A DNA stretch of 64,000 nt, taken from contig NZ_JAHCDA010000003.1 in the NCBI RefSeq assembly GCF_018413645.1, forward strand, positions 546,969 through 610,968. Direction: 5' to 3'. The translations under genes were made by a program, and so were the position numbers. Under the pieces are notes generated by a model. The model did no database searches. It was not told where the DNA came from and was given only the letters and a program-made list of their open reading frames with translations. Positions 10,037-20,748 of this stretch are shown in pieces; within the stretch, counting starts at the first letter, position 1, and each line of letters opens with the position of its first letter. The stretch comes from Roseococcus pinisoli. Its GTDB lineage: Bacteria; Pseudomonadota; Alphaproteobacteria; Acetobacterales; Acetobacteraceae.

Positions 10037-11047
10037 ATGGCCGAATTCCTCGCCTCGCCGCTTGGCATCCTGGCGCTCACCGTCGCGAAGACGCTGGCAC
10101 TGCTCGTGCCGGTGCTGATCTTCGTCGCCTACCTCACCTGGGCGGAGCGCAAGGTCCTGGCTGCGATGCAGCTGCGCCGCGGCCCCAACGTCGTCGGCCC
10201 GATGGGCCTGCTGCAGCCCTTCGCCGACGCGCTGAAGATGCTGATGAAGGAGACGATCATCCCCTCGGGATCGTCGCGGCTCCTCTTCCTCGGCGCGCCG
10301 ATGCTGACCTTCACCCTGGCCATGCTGGGCTGGGCGGTCATCCCGGTGAATGACGGCTGGGCGATCGCCGACATCAATGTCGGCATCCTCTATCTCTTCG
10401 CGATCAGCTCGCTCGGCGTCTATGGCGTCATCATTGCCGGCTGGGCGTCGAATTCGAAGTACGCCTTCCTCGGCGCGCTGCGCTCGGCGGCGCAGATGGT
10501 CAGCTACGAAGTCTCGATGGGCTTCGTCATCGTGACGGTGCTGATGTGCGTCGGATCGCTGAACCTGACGGAGATCGTGCGGGCGCAGGAGAACCTCTGG
10601 TTCATCATCCCGCTCTTCCCGATGTTCATCATCTTCTTCATCAGCATCCTGGCCGAGACGAACCGCGCGCCTTTCGATCTTCCCGAAGGTGAGTCGGAGC
10701 TGGTGGCCGGCTTCTTCGTCGAATACAGCTCGATGAGCTTCGCGCTGTTCTTCCTCGGCGAATACGCGAACATGATCCTGATGTCGTCGCTGACGACGAT
10801 CCTGTTCCTGGGCGGCTGGTACGCGCCCTTCGCCTTCGAGCCCTTCACCTGGATCCCCGGTCCGGTGTGGTTCATTTTGAAGGTCTGCTTCTGCCTGTTC
10901 ACCTTCATCTGGGTGCGCGCGACCTTCCCGCGCTACCGCTACGACCAGCTGATGCGGCTGGGCTGGAAAGTGTTCCTGCCCTTCAGCCTCCTCTGGCTCG
11001 TGATGACCGCCGCCTTCCTCAAGCTCACCGGGATGCTTCCGGCATGA
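10037..11047 (+). CDS. nuoH: NADH-quinone oxidoreductase subunit H
   Basis: A 336-residue ND1-type membrane subunit with about eight transmembrane helices that seals the quinone chamber. Family marks are [16 protein letters not shown] near residue 36, the acidic loop [20 protein letters not shown] near residue 205 and [17 protein letters not shown] near the C-terminus. Its stop overlaps the ATG of nuoI by 4 bases (ATGA), so translation is likely coupled. Confidence 0.98.
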   Translation: MAEFLASPLGILALTVAKTLALLVPVLIFVAYLTWAERKVLAAMQLRRGPNVVGPMGLLQPFADALKMLMKETIIPSGSSRLLFLGAPMLTFTLAMLGWAVIPVNDGWAIADINVGILYLFAISSLGVYGVIIAGWASNSKYAFLGALRSAAQMVSYEVSMGFVIVTVLMCVGSLNLTEIVRAQENLWFIIPLFPMFIIFFISILAETNRAPFDLPEGESELVAGFFVEYSSMSFALFFLGEYANMILMSSLTTILFLGGWYAPFAFEPFTWIPGPVWFILKVCFCLFTFIWVRATFPRYRYDQLMRLGWKVFLPFSLLWLVMTAAFLKLTGMLPA

Positions 11048-11532
11048 CCACCCTCGATCGCTTCGCGCGCTCCTTCCTGCTGGCCGAGCTGGCCGGCGGC
11101 ATGTGGCTGACGTTGAAGTACTTCTTCCGCCGCAAGGTGACGCTGAACTACCCCTACGAGAAGACGCCGCTCTCGCCGCGCTTCAAGGGGGAGCACGCGC
11201 TGCGCCGCTATCCCAACGGGGAAGAGCGCTGCATCGCCTGCAAGCTCTGCGAGGCCGTCTGCCCCGCGCTCGCCATCACGATCGAGGCCGAGCCGCGCGA
11301 GGACGGGTCCCGCCGGACCACGCGCTACGACATCGACATGACCAAGTGCATCTATTGCGGGATGTGCGAGGAGGCCTGCCCGGTCGACGCCATCGTCGAG
11401 GGGCCGAACGCCGAATTCGCGACCGAGACCCGTGAGGAACTGATGTACGACAAGGATCGCCTGCTCGCGAATGGCGATCGCTGGGAGAGCGAGCTGGCCA
11501 AGCGGCTTGAGCTCGACGCGCCTTATCGCTGA
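11044..11532 (+). CDS. nuoI: NADH-quinone oxidoreductase subunit I (clusters N6a/N6b)
   Basis: A 162-residue TYKY-type ferredoxin subunit with two [4Fe-4S] motifs: [12 protein letters not shown] and [12 protein letters not shown]. It wires the hydrophilic arm between NuoG and NuoB. ATG 11044 overlaps the nuoH stop and gives the standard 162-163-residue length; the longer frame upstream is a shadow of nuoH. The amphipathic N-terminus ([18 protein letters not shown]) that lies on the membrane is present. Confidence 0.98.
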   Translation: MTTLDRFARSFLLAELAGGMWLTLKYFFRRKVTLNYPYEKTPLSPRFKGEHALRRYPNGEERCIACKLCEAVCPALAITIEAEPREDGSRRTTRYDIDMTKCIYCGMCEEACPVDAIVEGPNAEFATETREELMYDKDRLLANGDRWESELAKRLELDAPYR

Positions 11533-11574
11533 ACGGATGCCGGACATGACCTTCTTCCAGGAAAGGCAGACGCC

Positions 11575-12285
11575 GTGATCGCAGCGCTCGCCTTCTATCT
11601 CTTCGCCTCCATCCTGATTGCGTCCGCGGTGATGGTCGTCACCTCGCGCAATCCTGTGCACTCGGTGCTGTACCTCATCCTGGCCTTCTTCAACGCGGCG
11701 GCGCTGTTCCTGATCGCAGGGGCGGAGTTCCTCGCGATGATATTGGTCATCGTCTATGTCGGTGCCGTCGCGGTCCTCTTCCTCTTCGTCGTGATGATGC
11801 TCGACGTGGACTTCGTGCAGCTGCGCGAGGGCTTCCAGCGCTACGCCCCGATCGGCGCCATCATCGGCGGCATCCTCTTCCTGGAGCTGCTCTTCGTGCT
11901 CGGCACCTGGCAGTTCGCCGCGGATGCCGCGGAGCTGCGCCTCTCGCCGACGCCGGCCGGCGTGTCCAACACGAAGGCGCTCGGGCGCATCATCTATACG
12001 GACTACATTTTCCTGTTCCAGGCGGCGGGGCTGATCCTGCTGGTTGCCATGATCGGCGCCATCGTGCTGACGCTGCGCGACAAGCACCACAGCAAGCGCC
12101 AGAACATCGCCGTCCAGGTCGCGCGCACCTCGGAGCTCACGATGGCGCAGCCGGCGCTCGGCGAGGGCATCCGCCGCGAGGATATCCTGCGGCCCCTGCC
12201 GCCGCCGTCCAAGGCGCCGAAGCCGGTCGCGCATCACGGCCACGGGCATGACGATGACCACGGGCATGGGGGAGGGCACCACTGA
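11575..12285 (+). CDS. nuoJ: NADH-quinone oxidoreductase subunit J with His-rich tail
   Basis: A 236-residue ND6-type membrane subunit with five predicted helices and the conserved [18 protein letters not shown] segment near residue 60. GTG 11575 follows a clear AGGAAAGG ribosome site in the 42-base gap after nuoI. The family usually ends near residue 200; here an extension ends in a run rich in His, Gly and Asp (11 His in the last 18 residues, 12232-12282). That tail could bind divalent metal, but this is only inference. It overlaps nuoK by one base. Confidence 0.95.
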   Translation: MIAALAFYLFASILIASAVMVVTSRNPVHSVLYLILAFFNAAALFLIAGAEFLAMILVIVYVGAVAVLFLFVVMMLDVDFVQLREGFQRYAPIGAIIGGILFLELLFVLGTWQFAADAAELRLSPTPAGVSNTKALGRIIYTDYIFLFQAAGLILLVAMIGAIVLTLRDKHHSKRQNIAVQVARTSELTMAQPALGEGIRREDILRPLPPPSKAPKPVAHHGHGHDDDHGHGGGHH

Positions 12286-12596
12286 TGCTGACCATCGGCC
12301 TTGCGCACTACCTGACGGTGGGCGCCATCCTCTTCGTTCTCGGCGTCTTCGGTATCTTCATGAACCGCAAGAACGTCATCGTCATCCTGATGTCGATCGA
12401 GCTGATCCTGCTCAGCGTGAACCTGAACCTGGTCGCCTTCTCGTCGAAGCTCGACGATCTGACGGGCCAGGTCTTCGCGATGTTCATCCTGACCGTGGCG
12501 GCGGCCGAGGCCGCCATCGGCCTGGCCATCGTCGTCATCTACTTCCGGAACCACGGCAGCATCGAGGTCGAGGATATCTCGGCTCTGAAGGGTTAA
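12285..12596 (+). CDS. nuoK: NADH-quinone oxidoreductase subunit K
   Basis: A 103-residue ND4L-type subunit with three transmembrane helices. The conserved membrane glutamates are visible in [17 protein letters not shown] (Glu near residue 38) and [14 protein letters not shown] (Glu near residue 72), which form part of the proton path next to NuoJ and NuoN. The ATG overlaps the nuoJ TGA by one base. Confidence 0.97.
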   Translation: MLTIGLAHYLTVGAILFVLGVFGIFMNRKNVIVILMSIELILLSVNLNLVAFSSKLDDLTGQVFAMFILTVAAAEAAIGLAIVVIYFRNHGSIEVEDISALKG

Positions 12597-12600
12597 ACCG

Positions 12601-14511
12601 ATGTTCGTCGGCGCAGTATTCTTCCCGCTGCTGGGCGCCTGCATCAGCGGCTTCCTGAACCGCTGGATCGGCGTGAAGGCCGCGATGTGGTCGACCGTGA
12701 TCTGCATGGTGCTGGCGGCCATCTGCGGCTCGCTCAGCTTCTGGCAGGTCGCGATGGGTGGCCAGCCGGCCACCGTCACGCTCTTCACCTGGATGGATGT
12801 GGGCGAGCTCGAATTCGCCTGGTCGCTCCGCTACGACACGCTGAGCGCGATCATGGTGGGGATGGTGACCTTCATCTCCACGCTGATCCATCTCTATTCG
12901 ATCGGCTACATGTCGCATGACGCGACGCCGCCGCGCTTTTTTGCCTACCTGTCGCTCTTCACCTTCATGATGCTGATGCTGGTGACGGCGGACAACCTCG
13001 TGCAGCTGTTCTTCGGCTGGGAGGGCGTGGGCCTCGCGAGCTACCTGCTCATCGGCTACTGGTATGACCGCGAGAGCGCGAATGCCGCGGCGATGAAGGC
13101 CTTCATCGTGAACCGCGTGGGCGACGTCTTCTTCATGCTGGGCATGGCGCTGACCTTCCTCACCTTCGGCTCGCTCGACTTCGACACGATCTTCGCCGCC
13201 GCCTCCTCGAAGGTGGACGTGACCTTCATGGGCATCCCCTCGCTGGAGCTCATCGGCCTGCTGTTCTTCGGCGGCGCCTGCGGCAAGTCGGCCCAGCTCG
13301 GCCTGCACACCTGGCTGCCGGACGCCATGGAGGGCCCCACGCCGGTCTCCGCGCTGATCCACGCGGCGACGATGGTGACGGCCGGCGTCTTCCTGATGTG
13401 CCGCATGTCGCCGATTATGGAATACGCGCCCTTCGCGCTTTCGGTCGTGACCGTCGTGGGCGCGTCCACCGCGCTCTTCGCCGCGACGATCGGCTGCGTG
13501 CAGAACGACATTAAGCGCGTCATCGCCTACTCGACCTGCTCGCAGCTCGGCTACATGTTCTTCGCCGCCGGCGTGGGCCTTTACCAGGCGGCGATGTTCC
13601 ACCTCTTCACGCACGCCTTCTTCAAGGCGCTGCTGTTCCTGGGCGCGGGCTCGGTCATCCATGCGATGTCCGACGAGCAGGACATCCGGAAGATGGGCGG
13701 CATCTGGAAGAAGATCCCCGTCACCTACGTGGTGATGTGGATCGGCTCCCTGGCGCTGGCCGGCATTCCGATCTTCGCCGGCTTCTACTCGAAGGACGCG
13801 ATCCTCGAGGGCGCCTTCGGTGCGCATAGCGCAGTCGGCATGTATGCCTTCATCTGCGGCATCCTCGCCGCCTTCCTGACGGCGTTCTACTCCTGGCGCC
13901 TCCTGATCCTGACCTTCCATGGCGCGCCGCGCGCCGACAAGCACACCATGGACCATGTCCATGAGAGCCCGGCGGTGATGCTCATCCCGCTGATCCTGCT
14001 CGCCTGCGGCGCGGTGCTGACCGGCATGATCTTCGCGCCCTACTTCATCGGCGACGAATATGTGCGGTTCTGGAACGGCGCGATCTTCAACCTGCCGTCC
14101 AAGCACATGATGGAAGCCATGCACCACGTGCCCGAATGGGTGCCGACGCTGGTGCTGACGGTGGCGGTGAGCGGCATCGTGCTCGCCATCATCCTCTACG
14201 GCTTCTTCCCGAAGGTGCCGGGCAGGATCGCGGCGGCCGTGCCGGGCCTGTACCGCTTCCTGCTGAACAAGTGGTACTTCGACGAGCTGTACAACGCGAT
14301 CTTCGTGCAGCCCGCCAAGCGCCTCGCGCGCCAGCTCTGGCAGGTGGGCGATACCCGCATCATCGACGGCATGCCCAACGGTGCGGCGAGCCTCGCCGCC
14401 GGAACGGCGCGCGGCGTGGTCCGGCTGCAGACGGGCAGGGTGGCAAACTACGCCTTCGCCATGATCATTGGCCTCGTGGTCTTCGTGACCCTCTTTCTGA
14501 TGGGGCGCTGA
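12601..14511 (+). CDS. nuoL: NADH-quinone oxidoreductase subunit L (antiporter-like)
   Basis: A 636-residue ND5-type subunit, the distal proton pump, with the lateral helix at the C-terminal end. The antiporter-family core is clear: FFGWEGVGLASYLLIGYWY with the key Glu near residue 141, the Lys-bearing GACGKSAQLGLHTWLPDAM near residue 225 and HAATMVTAGVFL. Starts 4 bases after nuoK. Length is normal for alphaproteobacteria. Confidence 0.97.
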   Translation: MFVGAVFFPLLGACISGFLNRWIGVKAAMWSTVICMVLAAICGSLSFWQVAMGGQPATVTLFTWMDVGELEFAWSLRYDTLSAIMVGMVTFISTLIHLYSIGYMSHDATPPRFFAYLSLFTFMMLMLVTADNLVQLFFGWEGVGLASYLLIGYWYDRESANAAAMKAFIVNRVGDVFFMLGMALTFLTFGSLDFDTIFAAASSKVDVTFMGIPSLELIGLLFFGGACGKSAQLGLHTWLPDAMEGPTPVSALIHAATMVTAGVFLMCRMSPIMEYAPFALSVVTVVGASTALFAATIGCVQNDIKRVIAYSTCSQLGYMFFAAGVGLYQAAMFHLFTHAFFKALLFLGAGSVIHAMSDEQDIRKMGGIWKKIPVTYVVMWIGSLALAGIPIFAGFYSKDAILEGAFGAHSAVGMYAFICGILAAFLTAFYSWRLLILTFHGAPRADKHTMDHVHESPAVMLIPLILLACGAVLTGMIFAPYFIGDEYVRFWNGAIFNLPSKHMMEAMHHVPEWVPTLVLTVAVSGIVLAIILYGFFPKVPGRIAAAVPGLYRFLLNKWYFDELYNAIFVQPAKRLARQLWQVGDTRIIDGMPNGAASLAAGTARGVVRLQTGRVANYAFAMIIGLVVFVTLFLMGR

Positions 14512-14514
14512 CCC

Positions 14515-16029
14515 ATGAACGCCGCGGGTTTCCCGATCCTCTCGCTGGTCACCTTCCTGCCGCTCGTCGGCGTGCTCATCATCATGATGGTGCGCGGCGA
14601 CGAGGCGGTGGTCGCCAGCAACGCGCGCTGGACCGCGCTCTGGACCAGCCTCGTCACCTTCCTGCTGTCGCTCATCCTCTGGGCGCAGTTCGACAAGACC
14701 ACGGCCGACTACCAGTTCGTCGAGCAGGTCAGCTGGCTGCCGGATTTCGGCATCGGCTACATCATGGGCGTGGACGGCATCTCCGTCCTCTTCGTCCTGC
14801 TCTCGACGCTGCTGACGCCGCTCTGCATCCTGGCCTCCTGGACTTCGGTGCAGAACCGGGTCCGCGAGTACATGATCGCCTTCCTCATCCTCGAGACGAT
14901 GATGGTCGGCATGTTCTGCGCGCTCGACTTCATGCTCTTCTACATCTTCTTCGAAGCCGTGCTGATCCCGATGTTCCTGATCATCGGCATCTGGGGCGGC
15001 CCCCGGCGCGTCTACGCCTCCTATAAGTTCTTCCTCTACACGCTGCTCGGCTCGGTGCTGATGCTGCTCGCGATCATCGCGCTGTGGTTCCAGGCCGGCA
15101 CGACCAGCATCCCCGAGCTCTCCGAGTTCGACATCCCCTTCAACATGCAGGTGTGGATGTTCCTCGCCTTCTTCGCGAGCTTCGCGGTGAAGGTGCCGAT
15201 GTGGCCGGTGCACACCTGGCTGCCCGACGCGCACGTCGAGGCGCCGACCGCGGGCTCGGTGATCCTGGCGGGCGTGCTGCTGAAGATGGGCGCCTACGGC
15301 TTCCTGCGCTTCTCGATCCCGCTGCTGCCGGAGGCGAGCGCCTATTTCGCGCCCTTCATCTACGTGCTCAGCATCGTGGCTGTGGTCTACACCAGCCTCG
15401 TGGCGCTGGCGCAGCAGGACATGAAGAAGCTGATCGCCTATTCGTCGGTCGCCCATATGGGCATCGTCACGCTCGGCATCTTCACCTTCAACCAGCAGGG
15501 CATCGAGGGTGCGCTCTTCACCATGCTCTCGCACGGCGTGGTCTCCGGCGCGCTCTTTCTCTGCGTCGGCGTGGTCTATGACCGCCTGCACACGCGTGAG
15601 ATCGCGCGCTACGGCGGCGTCGCCAAGGTCATGCCGGGCTACGCCATGGTCTTCATGCTCTTCACCATGGCGAGCATCGCGTTGCCGGGCACGGCAGGCT
15701 TCCCGGGCGAGTTCCTGGTGATCCTGGGCGCCTGGGCGGTGAACCCCTGGATCGCCCTCGGCGCCGCGACGGGCATGGTGCTGGGCGCTTGCTACATGCT
15801 GACGCTCTATCGCGGTGTCGCCTTCGGCAAGATCACGAAGGACGACGTCCGTGCGCTTCTCGACATGGAGGCGCGGGAATACGCGATCTTCGCGCCGCTG
15901 ATCGTCCTGGCCCTGTGGATGGGCATCTATCCGCAGTCCTTCCTCTCCTTCTTCTCGGTGACGGTCGCGCAGATGGTGCAGCAGCACCAGGCGGCGATCG
16001 GTGCCGCGTCTCGACTGGCAGGCCTCTGA
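14515..16029 (+). CDS. nuoM: NADH-quinone oxidoreductase subunit M (antiporter-like)
   Basis: A 504-residue ND4-type proton-pumping subunit with about 14 helices. Family marks are FMLFYIFFEAVLIPMFLIIG near residue 140 (catalytic Glu), FAVKVPMWPVHTWLPDAHVE near residue 223 (pump Lys) and APTAGSVILAGVLLKMG. It begins 3 bases after nuoL, and its TGA overlaps the ATG of nuoN. Confidence 0.97.
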   Translation: MNAAGFPILSLVTFLPLVGVLIIMMVRGDEAVVASNARWTALWTSLVTFLLSLILWAQFDKTTADYQFVEQVSWLPDFGIGYIMGVDGISVLFVLLSTLLTPLCILASWTSVQNRVREYMIAFLILETMMVGMFCALDFMLFYIFFEAVLIPMFLIIGIWGGPRRVYASYKFFLYTLLGSVLMLLAIIALWFQAGTTSIPELSEFDIPFNMQVWMFLAFFASFAVKVPMWPVHTWLPDAHVEAPTAGSVILAGVLLKMGAYGFLRFSIPLLPEASAYFAPFIYVLSIVAVVYTSLVALAQQDMKKLIAYSSVAHMGIVTLGIFTFNQQGIEGALFTMLSHGVVSGALFLCVGVVYDRLHTREIARYGGVAKVMPGYAMVFMLFTMASIALPGTAGFPGEFLVILGAWAVNPWIALGAATGMVLGACYMLTLYRGVAFGKITKDDVRALLDMEAREYAIFAPLIVLALWMGIYPQSFLSFFSVTVAQMVQQHQAAIGAASRLAGL

Positions 16030-17450
16030 TGAACTGGACCCTCGCCCTTCCGGAACTGGTGCTGTCCGTCTGCGGGCTCGCCATCCTCGTCTTCGGGGTG
16101 ATCCCGAAGAAGGACACCTCGCTCGCCTGCACCATGGCCGTCATCGCGGCCTTCGTGGGCACGGGGGTGCTGATCCTTTCCCAGCAGAAGGGGACGGCCT
16201 TCGGCGGCCAGTACGTCGCTGATGACTTCTCGGCCTTCATGAAGCTGCTGGCGCTCGCCGCCGCGGCCTTCAGCCTGCTGCTGGCGCTGGACTGGAACGA
16301 GAAGGAGAAGCTGAACCGCTTCGAATTCCCGATCCTGGTCCTGTTCTCCACCGTCGGCATGATGGTGATGATCTCGGCCAACGACCTCATGAGCCTCTAT
16401 CTCGGGCTCGAGCTGCTCTCGCTGCCGCTCTACGTTCTGGCCGCCTTCGACCGCGACAATCCCCGCTCGGCCGAGGCGGGCCTGAAGTACTTCATCCTGG
16501 GCTCGCTCGCCTCGGGCATGATGCTCTACGGCTCGTCGCTGGTGTATGGCTTCGCGGGCACGACGAACTTCGACCGTCTGGCCGATGCGCTGTCGGCCGA
16601 GGCCGGCGTGACCGCCGGCGTCATCGTCGGCATCGTCTTCGTGATCGCGGCCCTGGCCTTCAAGCTGGCGGCGGTTCCGTTCCACATGTGGACGCCCGAT
16701 GTCTATGAGGGTGCGCCGACGACGGTGACGGCCTTCTTCGCCTCGGCCCCCAAGGTCGCGACGGTGGCGCTGCTGGTCCGCGTGCTCACGGATCCCTTCG
16801 GCGAGGTCGTCAGCCAGTGGCAGCAGATCGTGGTGCTGACCGCGATCCTCTCCATGCTGCTCGGCGCCTTCGCGGCGATTGGCCAGAAGAACGTGAAGCG
16901 GCTGATGGCCTATTCCTCCATCGGCCATGTCGGCTTCATCCTGATGGGCCTGGCCGTGGGCGGCGAGGCCGGCCTGCGCGGCGTCGTCGTCTATCTGGCG
17001 ATCTACATCGCGATGAACATCGGCGCCTTCGCGGTGCTCGTCGCCATGCGCCGCAACGGCCGTGCGGTGGAGGCGGTGGACGATCTGGCCGGCCTCGGCC
17101 GGACGGATCCCGCGATGGCCCTGGCGATGGCGATCTTCATGTTCTCGATGGCGGGCATCCCGCCGCTCGCGGGCTTCTTCGCCAAGATCTACGTGCTGCT
17201 GCCGGCGATCGAGCAGGGCTTCTGGACGATGGCCGTGATCGGCGTGCTCTCGTCGGTGGTCTCGGCCTACTACTACCTGCGCATCGTGAAGGTGATGTAC
17301 TTCGACGCGCCGGTGGCCGGCTTCGACGTCCGCCCGGCTGGCGTCTCGGTGGTGCTGGCGGGGACGGGGCTCTTCACCCTGTTCTTCTTCCTCTTCCCGG
17401 CGATGCTGCTCGACGCGGCACGGCACGCGGTCGCGGCGATCATCGGGTGA
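16029..17450 (+). CDS. nuoN: NADH-quinone oxidoreductase subunit N (antiporter-like)
   Basis: A 473-residue ND2-type subunit, the proximal antiporter-like pump. It shows YLGLELLSLPLYVLAAFDR near residue 123, FKLAAVPFHMWTPDVYEGAP near residue 212 and the KRLMAYSSIGHVGFILMG segment. ATG 16029 overlaps the nuoM stop; the open frame extends upstream but only as a shadow of nuoM. It is the last nuo gene, but its own stop overlaps the GTG of birA, so the operon continues into biotin and CoA genes. Confidence 0.97.
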   Translation: MNWTLALPELVLSVCGLAILVFGVIPKKDTSLACTMAVIAAFVGTGVLILSQQKGTAFGGQYVADDFSAFMKLLALAAAAFSLLLALDWNEKEKLNRFEFPILVLFSTVGMMVMISANDLMSLYLGLELLSLPLYVLAAFDRDNPRSAEAGLKYFILGSLASGMMLYGSSLVYGFAGTTNFDRLADALSAEAGVTAGVIVGIVFVIAALAFKLAAVPFHMWTPDVYEGAPTTVTAFFASAPKVATVALLVRVLTDPFGEVVSQWQQIVVLTAILSMLLGAFAAIGQKNVKRLMAYSSIGHVGFILMGLAVGGEAGLRGVVVYLAIYIAMNIGAFAVLVAMRRNGRAVEAVDDLAGLGRTDPAMALAMAIFMFSMAGIPPLAGFFAKIYVLLPAIEQGFWTMAVIGVLSSVVSAYYYLRIVKVMYFDAPVAGFDVRPAGVSVVLAGTGLFTLFFFLFPAMLLDAARHAVAAIIG

Positions 17451-18187
17451 GCCTGCCCGCCGGCTGGCGGCTCCGCATTCACGACAGCCTTCCCAGCACC
17501 CAGACCCTGGCTGTCGAGCTGGCGGAGCAGGGGGAGGCGTCAGGCCTCGCCGTGCTCGCCCGCCAGCAGACGCAGGGGCGGGGCAGGGCAGGGCGGGTGT
17601 GGCAGTCGACACCCGGCAATCTTCATCTCTCCGTCCTGCTGCGCCCGCCCGGGCCAGCGCGCGAGATCGGCGGACATGCGCTGCTGGCGGCCGTCGCGCT
17701 GCATGACGCCGCCCGCCATCATGCGCCCGGTCGCTCCTTCCGTCTCAAATGGCCGAACGACCTTCTTGAAGGGGAGGCGAAGCTGGCCGGGATTCTCGCC
17801 GAGGCGGCGTTGGATTCGGCGGGAGGCATCGCGCATCTCGTCCTGGGCATCGGCGTGAACCTCTCCCACGCTCCCCCGGTCGAAGGGCGGGCGGTGACCT
17901 GGCTGGGACCCATCCCGCCCGAGGACTTCGCGGCGACCCTGCTCGGCCGGCTGGCCCATTGGGAGGCGCTCCGGGACGCGCAGGGCTTCGCGCCGGTCTT
18001 CGCCGCCTGGGAGGAGCGTGGCCCCCCGCGCGGGACAGTCCTGACCGTCCGGCAGGGCGACAATCCGTTGACAGGAAGCTACGAAGGCCTCGCCGAGGAT
18101 GGTGGGCTGCGTCTCGCCACGGCCAAGGGCCCGCGGATCATCCACACGGGCGAGGTAATCGGGGACGGGCATGCTTCTCGCCATTGA
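17447..18187 (+). CDS. birA: Biotin--[acetyl-CoA-carboxylase] ligase
   Basis: A 246-residue BPL/LPL-family enzyme that activates biotin as biotinyl-AMP and attaches it to the carboxyl-carrier protein of acetyl-CoA carboxylase and other carboxylases. The biotin loop [12 protein letters not shown] (about residues 41-52) and the catalytic KWPNDLL (about residue 104) are intact. There is no N-terminal winged-helix, so it is an enzyme only and not a repressor. GTG 17447 overlaps the nuoN stop, and the 3' end overlaps coaX by 17 bases. Confidence 0.93.
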   Translation: MSLPAGWRLRIHDSLPSTQTLAVELAEQGEASGLAVLARQQTQGRGRAGRVWQSTPGNLHLSVLLRPPGPAREIGGHALLAAVALHDAARHHAPGRSFRLKWPNDLLEGEAKLAGILAEAALDSAGGIAHLVLGIGVNLSHAPPVEGRAVTWLGPIPPEDFAATLLGRLAHWEALRDAQGFAPVFAAWEERGPPRGTVLTVRQGDNPLTGSYEGLAEDGGLRLATAKGPRIIHTGEVIGDGHASRH

Positions 18188-18965
18188 TGCCGGCAACACC
18201 AACGTCGTCTTCGCCGTTCATGACGGCACGGAGTGGCGTGGGCGCTGGCGCATCGCGACGCGTGCCGACCGGACCAGCGACGAATATGCCGTGTGGCTGC
18301 TTACCCTCATGCAGCATTCCGGCCTCAAGCCGTCCGACGTCACGCGCTGCGTGATCGGCACGGTGGTGCCGGCCGCGCTCTACAACCTCCGCCGGCTGTG
18401 CCGTGACTGGTTCGGCACGGAGCCGCTCGTGGCGCGCTCCATCCTGGACTGGGGCTTCGAGATCAAGGTCGACCAGCCGCAGGAGGTGGGCGCCGATCGC
18501 CTGCTGAACGCCCTGGCAGCGCATCACCACTACCGGGGGCCGCTGGTCGTCATCGACTTCGGCACCGCCACGACCTTCGACGTCGTGGATGAAGAGGGCT
18601 CCTACCTTGGCGGCGTCATCGCCCCCGGGATCAATCTCTCGATCGAGGCACTTCACCGCGCGGCCGCGCGCCTGCCGCGCATCGGCATCGGCCGGCCGCA
18701 ATCGGCCATCGGCCGGAATACCGTTTCGGCCATGCAGTCGGGCATCTTCTGGGGCTATGTAGGGATGGTCGAGGGCATCGTCGCCCGCATCCGCGAGGAA
18801 GCCGAAACCCCGAAAATCAAAGTGATCGCGACCGGCGGTCTCGCCCCCCTCCTCGCCGAGGGGACGACACAGATCGAACGGATCGACCTGGACATCACGC
18901 TCGAGGGGCTGCGCCTGTTGGCATCGCGCAACCCCGCCCCCATCTCAGCAAAAGACCTTTTGTGA
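18171..18965 (+). CDS. coaX: Type III pantothenate kinase
   Basis: A 264-residue ASKHA-fold kinase that phosphorylates pantothenate, the first step of CoA synthesis from vitamin B5. The phosphate-1 loop [11 protein letters not shown] (residues 6-16), the [12 protein letters not shown] loop near residue 126 and [10 protein letters not shown] near residue 150 are all present. The ATG lies inside the end of birA (17-base overlap), and its stop overlaps the GTG of rnj. panC, an earlier step of the same pathway, lies at 40838-41677 in this window. Confidence 0.95.
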   Translation: MLLAIDAGNTNVVFAVHDGTEWRGRWRIATRADRTSDEYAVWLLTLMQHSGLKPSDVTRCVIGTVVPAALYNLRRLCRDWFGTEPLVARSILDWGFEIKVDQPQEVGADRLLNALAAHHHYRGPLVVIDFGTATTFDVVDEEGSYLGGVIAPGINLSIEALHRAAARLPRIGIGRPQSAIGRNTVSAMQSGIFWGYVGMVEGIVARIREEAETPKIKVIATGGLAPLLAEGTTQIERIDLDITLEGLRLLASRNPAPISAKDLL

Positions 18966-20626
18966 CCCTCAGAGAAACCCCCAAAGAAAATATGGACGAT
19001 TTGGCCTTCATCCCGCTCGGTGGCACGGGCGAGATCGGCATGAACCTCAATGTCTATCGTTGTGACGGCAAGCTGCTGGCCATCGACTGCGGCATCGGCT
19101 TCGGAGGCCCGGAGAATCCGGCCGTCGAGGTCATGGTGCCCGATCCGGCGTGGCTGGCGGAGCGGAGCGGCGATCTGCTCGCGCTCGTCATCACCCATGC
19201 GCATGAGGACCACATCGGCGCCGTCGCCCATCTCTGGCCGCAGCTCCGCTGCCCGGTGATCGGCGGGGCCTTCGTGACCTCGGTGCTCCGGCGGAAGCTG
19301 GGGGAGGCCGGCCTCGGCCATGATGTCGAGATCGACACCGTGCCGCTGCCGGGCCGCCGCAAGGTCGGGCCCTTCGACCTCGAATTCCTCCGCGTCACCC
19401 ATTCGGTGCCCGAGGCCAGCGCCGTGGTGCTGCGCACCCGGCACGGCACGGTGCTGCACACGGGCGACTGGAAGCTCGACCCGCACCCGCTGATCGGCCC
19501 GCCGACCGACGAGGCCGCCTTTGCCCGCCTGGGCGAGGAGGGCGTGCTGGCCATGGTCTGCGACAGCACCAATGCGATGGTCGAGGGGCATTCCGGCTCC
19601 GAGGCGGAGGTGCGACGCAACCTGAATGCCCTGATCAAGGGCATGAAGGGCCGCGTGGCGGTGACCTGCTTCTCCACCAACCTCGCTCGCGTCGAATCCA
19701 TCGCGCTGGCGGGTCAGGCGGCGGGCCGCCGGGTGGCGTTGTTCGGACGTTCGCTGCGCAATGCCGTCGCCTCGGCGCGGGAGTGCGGCTACCTCGACGC
19801 CGTCGATGACTTCGTTACCGAGGAGGAGGCCGGCCGCTACCCGGATGACGAGATCCTCGTCATCTGCACCGGCAGCCAGGGCGAGGAACGTTCGGCGCTG
19901 GCCAAGATTGCGGCCGATACCCATCCGAACATCTCCTTCGGCGAGGGCGACACGGTCATCTTCTCGAGCCGGATGATCCCGGGCAACGAGCGCGGCATCC
20001 TGCTTGTGCAGGATGAACTGACCCGCGCCGGCTGCCGTGTCATGACGGCGGACGACCATGCGGTCCATGTGTCCGGACACCCGGCCCGCGACGAGCTGAA
20101 GCGCCTCTACGCCCTGGTGAAGCCGAAATTCTCGGTGCCGGTGCATGGCGAGTGGCGGCACCTGTCGCAGCATGCCGACCTCGCGCAGGAATGCGGGGCC
20201 GAGCCGTTCCTGGTGGAGGATGGCGACATCCTTCGCCTCTCCGGCAGCAAGCCCAAGATCGTCGACAGCGTGCCCGTTGGACGGCTTGCGGTCGACGGAA
20301 ACCGGCTGCTGCCCGTGGATGGCGGCGTCCTCGGCGCGCGCAAGCGCATGCTGTTCAACGGCGTCGTCGTGGCGAGCCTCGCGGTCGATGAGGCCGGGCG
20401 GCTCGTGGGTCGCCCCAGGGTCTCGGCGCCGGGCCTGTTCGAAGCAGATGGGCCCGAGCCGATCCAGCTCGCGGATGAGCTGGCGCGCGGCGTCGGCGAA
20501 TTGCCAAAGGGCCTCCGCAAGGAGGACGACGCCCTGACCGAAGCGGCGCGGGCCGTTCTCCGTAAGGCGGTGGGGCGGCGGCTGAAGAAGCGCCCCAATG
20601 TCGAGGTGCATCTCCTCCGGGTCTGA
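18962..20626 (+). CDS. rnj: Ribonuclease J
   Basis: A 554-residue metallo-beta-lactamase/beta-CASP ribonuclease used for 5'-3' decay and rRNA maturation. The zinc motif HAHEDH (residues 79-84) and the later HTGDWK and [13 protein letters not shown] segments are intact; the protein ends with a small Lys/Arg-rich C-terminal domain. GTG 18962 overlaps the coaX stop; ATG 18992 ten codons later is an equally possible start. The order birA-coaX-rnj is widespread in alphaproteobacteria. Confidence 0.93.
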   Translation: MTLRETPKENMDDLAFIPLGGTGEIGMNLNVYRCDGKLLAIDCGIGFGGPENPAVEVMVPDPAWLAERSGDLLALVITHAHEDHIGAVAHLWPQLRCPVIGGAFVTSVLRRKLGEAGLGHDVEIDTVPLPGRRKVGPFDLEFLRVTHSVPEASAVVLRTRHGTVLHTGDWKLDPHPLIGPPTDEAAFARLGEEGVLAMVCDSTNAMVEGHSGSEAEVRRNLNALIKGMKGRVAVTCFSTNLARVESIALAGQAAGRRVALFGRSLRNAVASARECGYLDAVDDFVTEEEAGRYPDDEILVICTGSQGEERSALAKIAADTHPNISFGEGDTVIFSSRMIPGNERGILLVQDELTRAGCRVMTADDHAVHVSGHPARDELKRLYALVKPKFSVPVHGEWRHLSQHADLAQECGAEPFLVEDGDILRLSGSKPKIVDSVPVGRLAVDGNRLLPVDGGVLGARKRMLFNGVVVASLAVDEAGRLVGRPRVSAPGLFEADGPEPIQLADELARGVGELPKGLRKEDDALTEAARAVLRKAVGRRLKKRPNVEVHLLRV

Positions 20627-20652
20627 CCCGGCGGGATTTCGGAAAGCGACCG

Positions 20653-20672
20653 CCGGCGGGCTGACCCGCCGG
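20653..20672 (+). terminator. GC-rich hairpin after rnj
   Basis: CCGGCGGG (20653-20660), loop CTGA, CCCGCCGG (20665-20672): a perfect 8-bp stem. GACCCGGCGGG at 20625-20635 could pair with the same right arm instead, so alternative folds are possible. There is no T-run, so intrinsic termination is doubtful and mRNA 3'-end protection is as likely. Confidence 0.35.
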
Positions 20673-20748
20673 CCGGGTCGATTCCAGGGCAAGGTGGGAA
20701 CCGGATTTCCTGCCGGGAGTTGGAGGGGCAGCCTCCAGGAGTACGAGC

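Noticed and set aside
12535-15987. Very long minus-strand open frame opposite nuoL and nuoM
   Set aside because: It is rich in His, Arg, Glu and Asp in the manner of antisense shadows in GC-rich DNA, and lies opposite well-conserved complex I genes with clear motifs.
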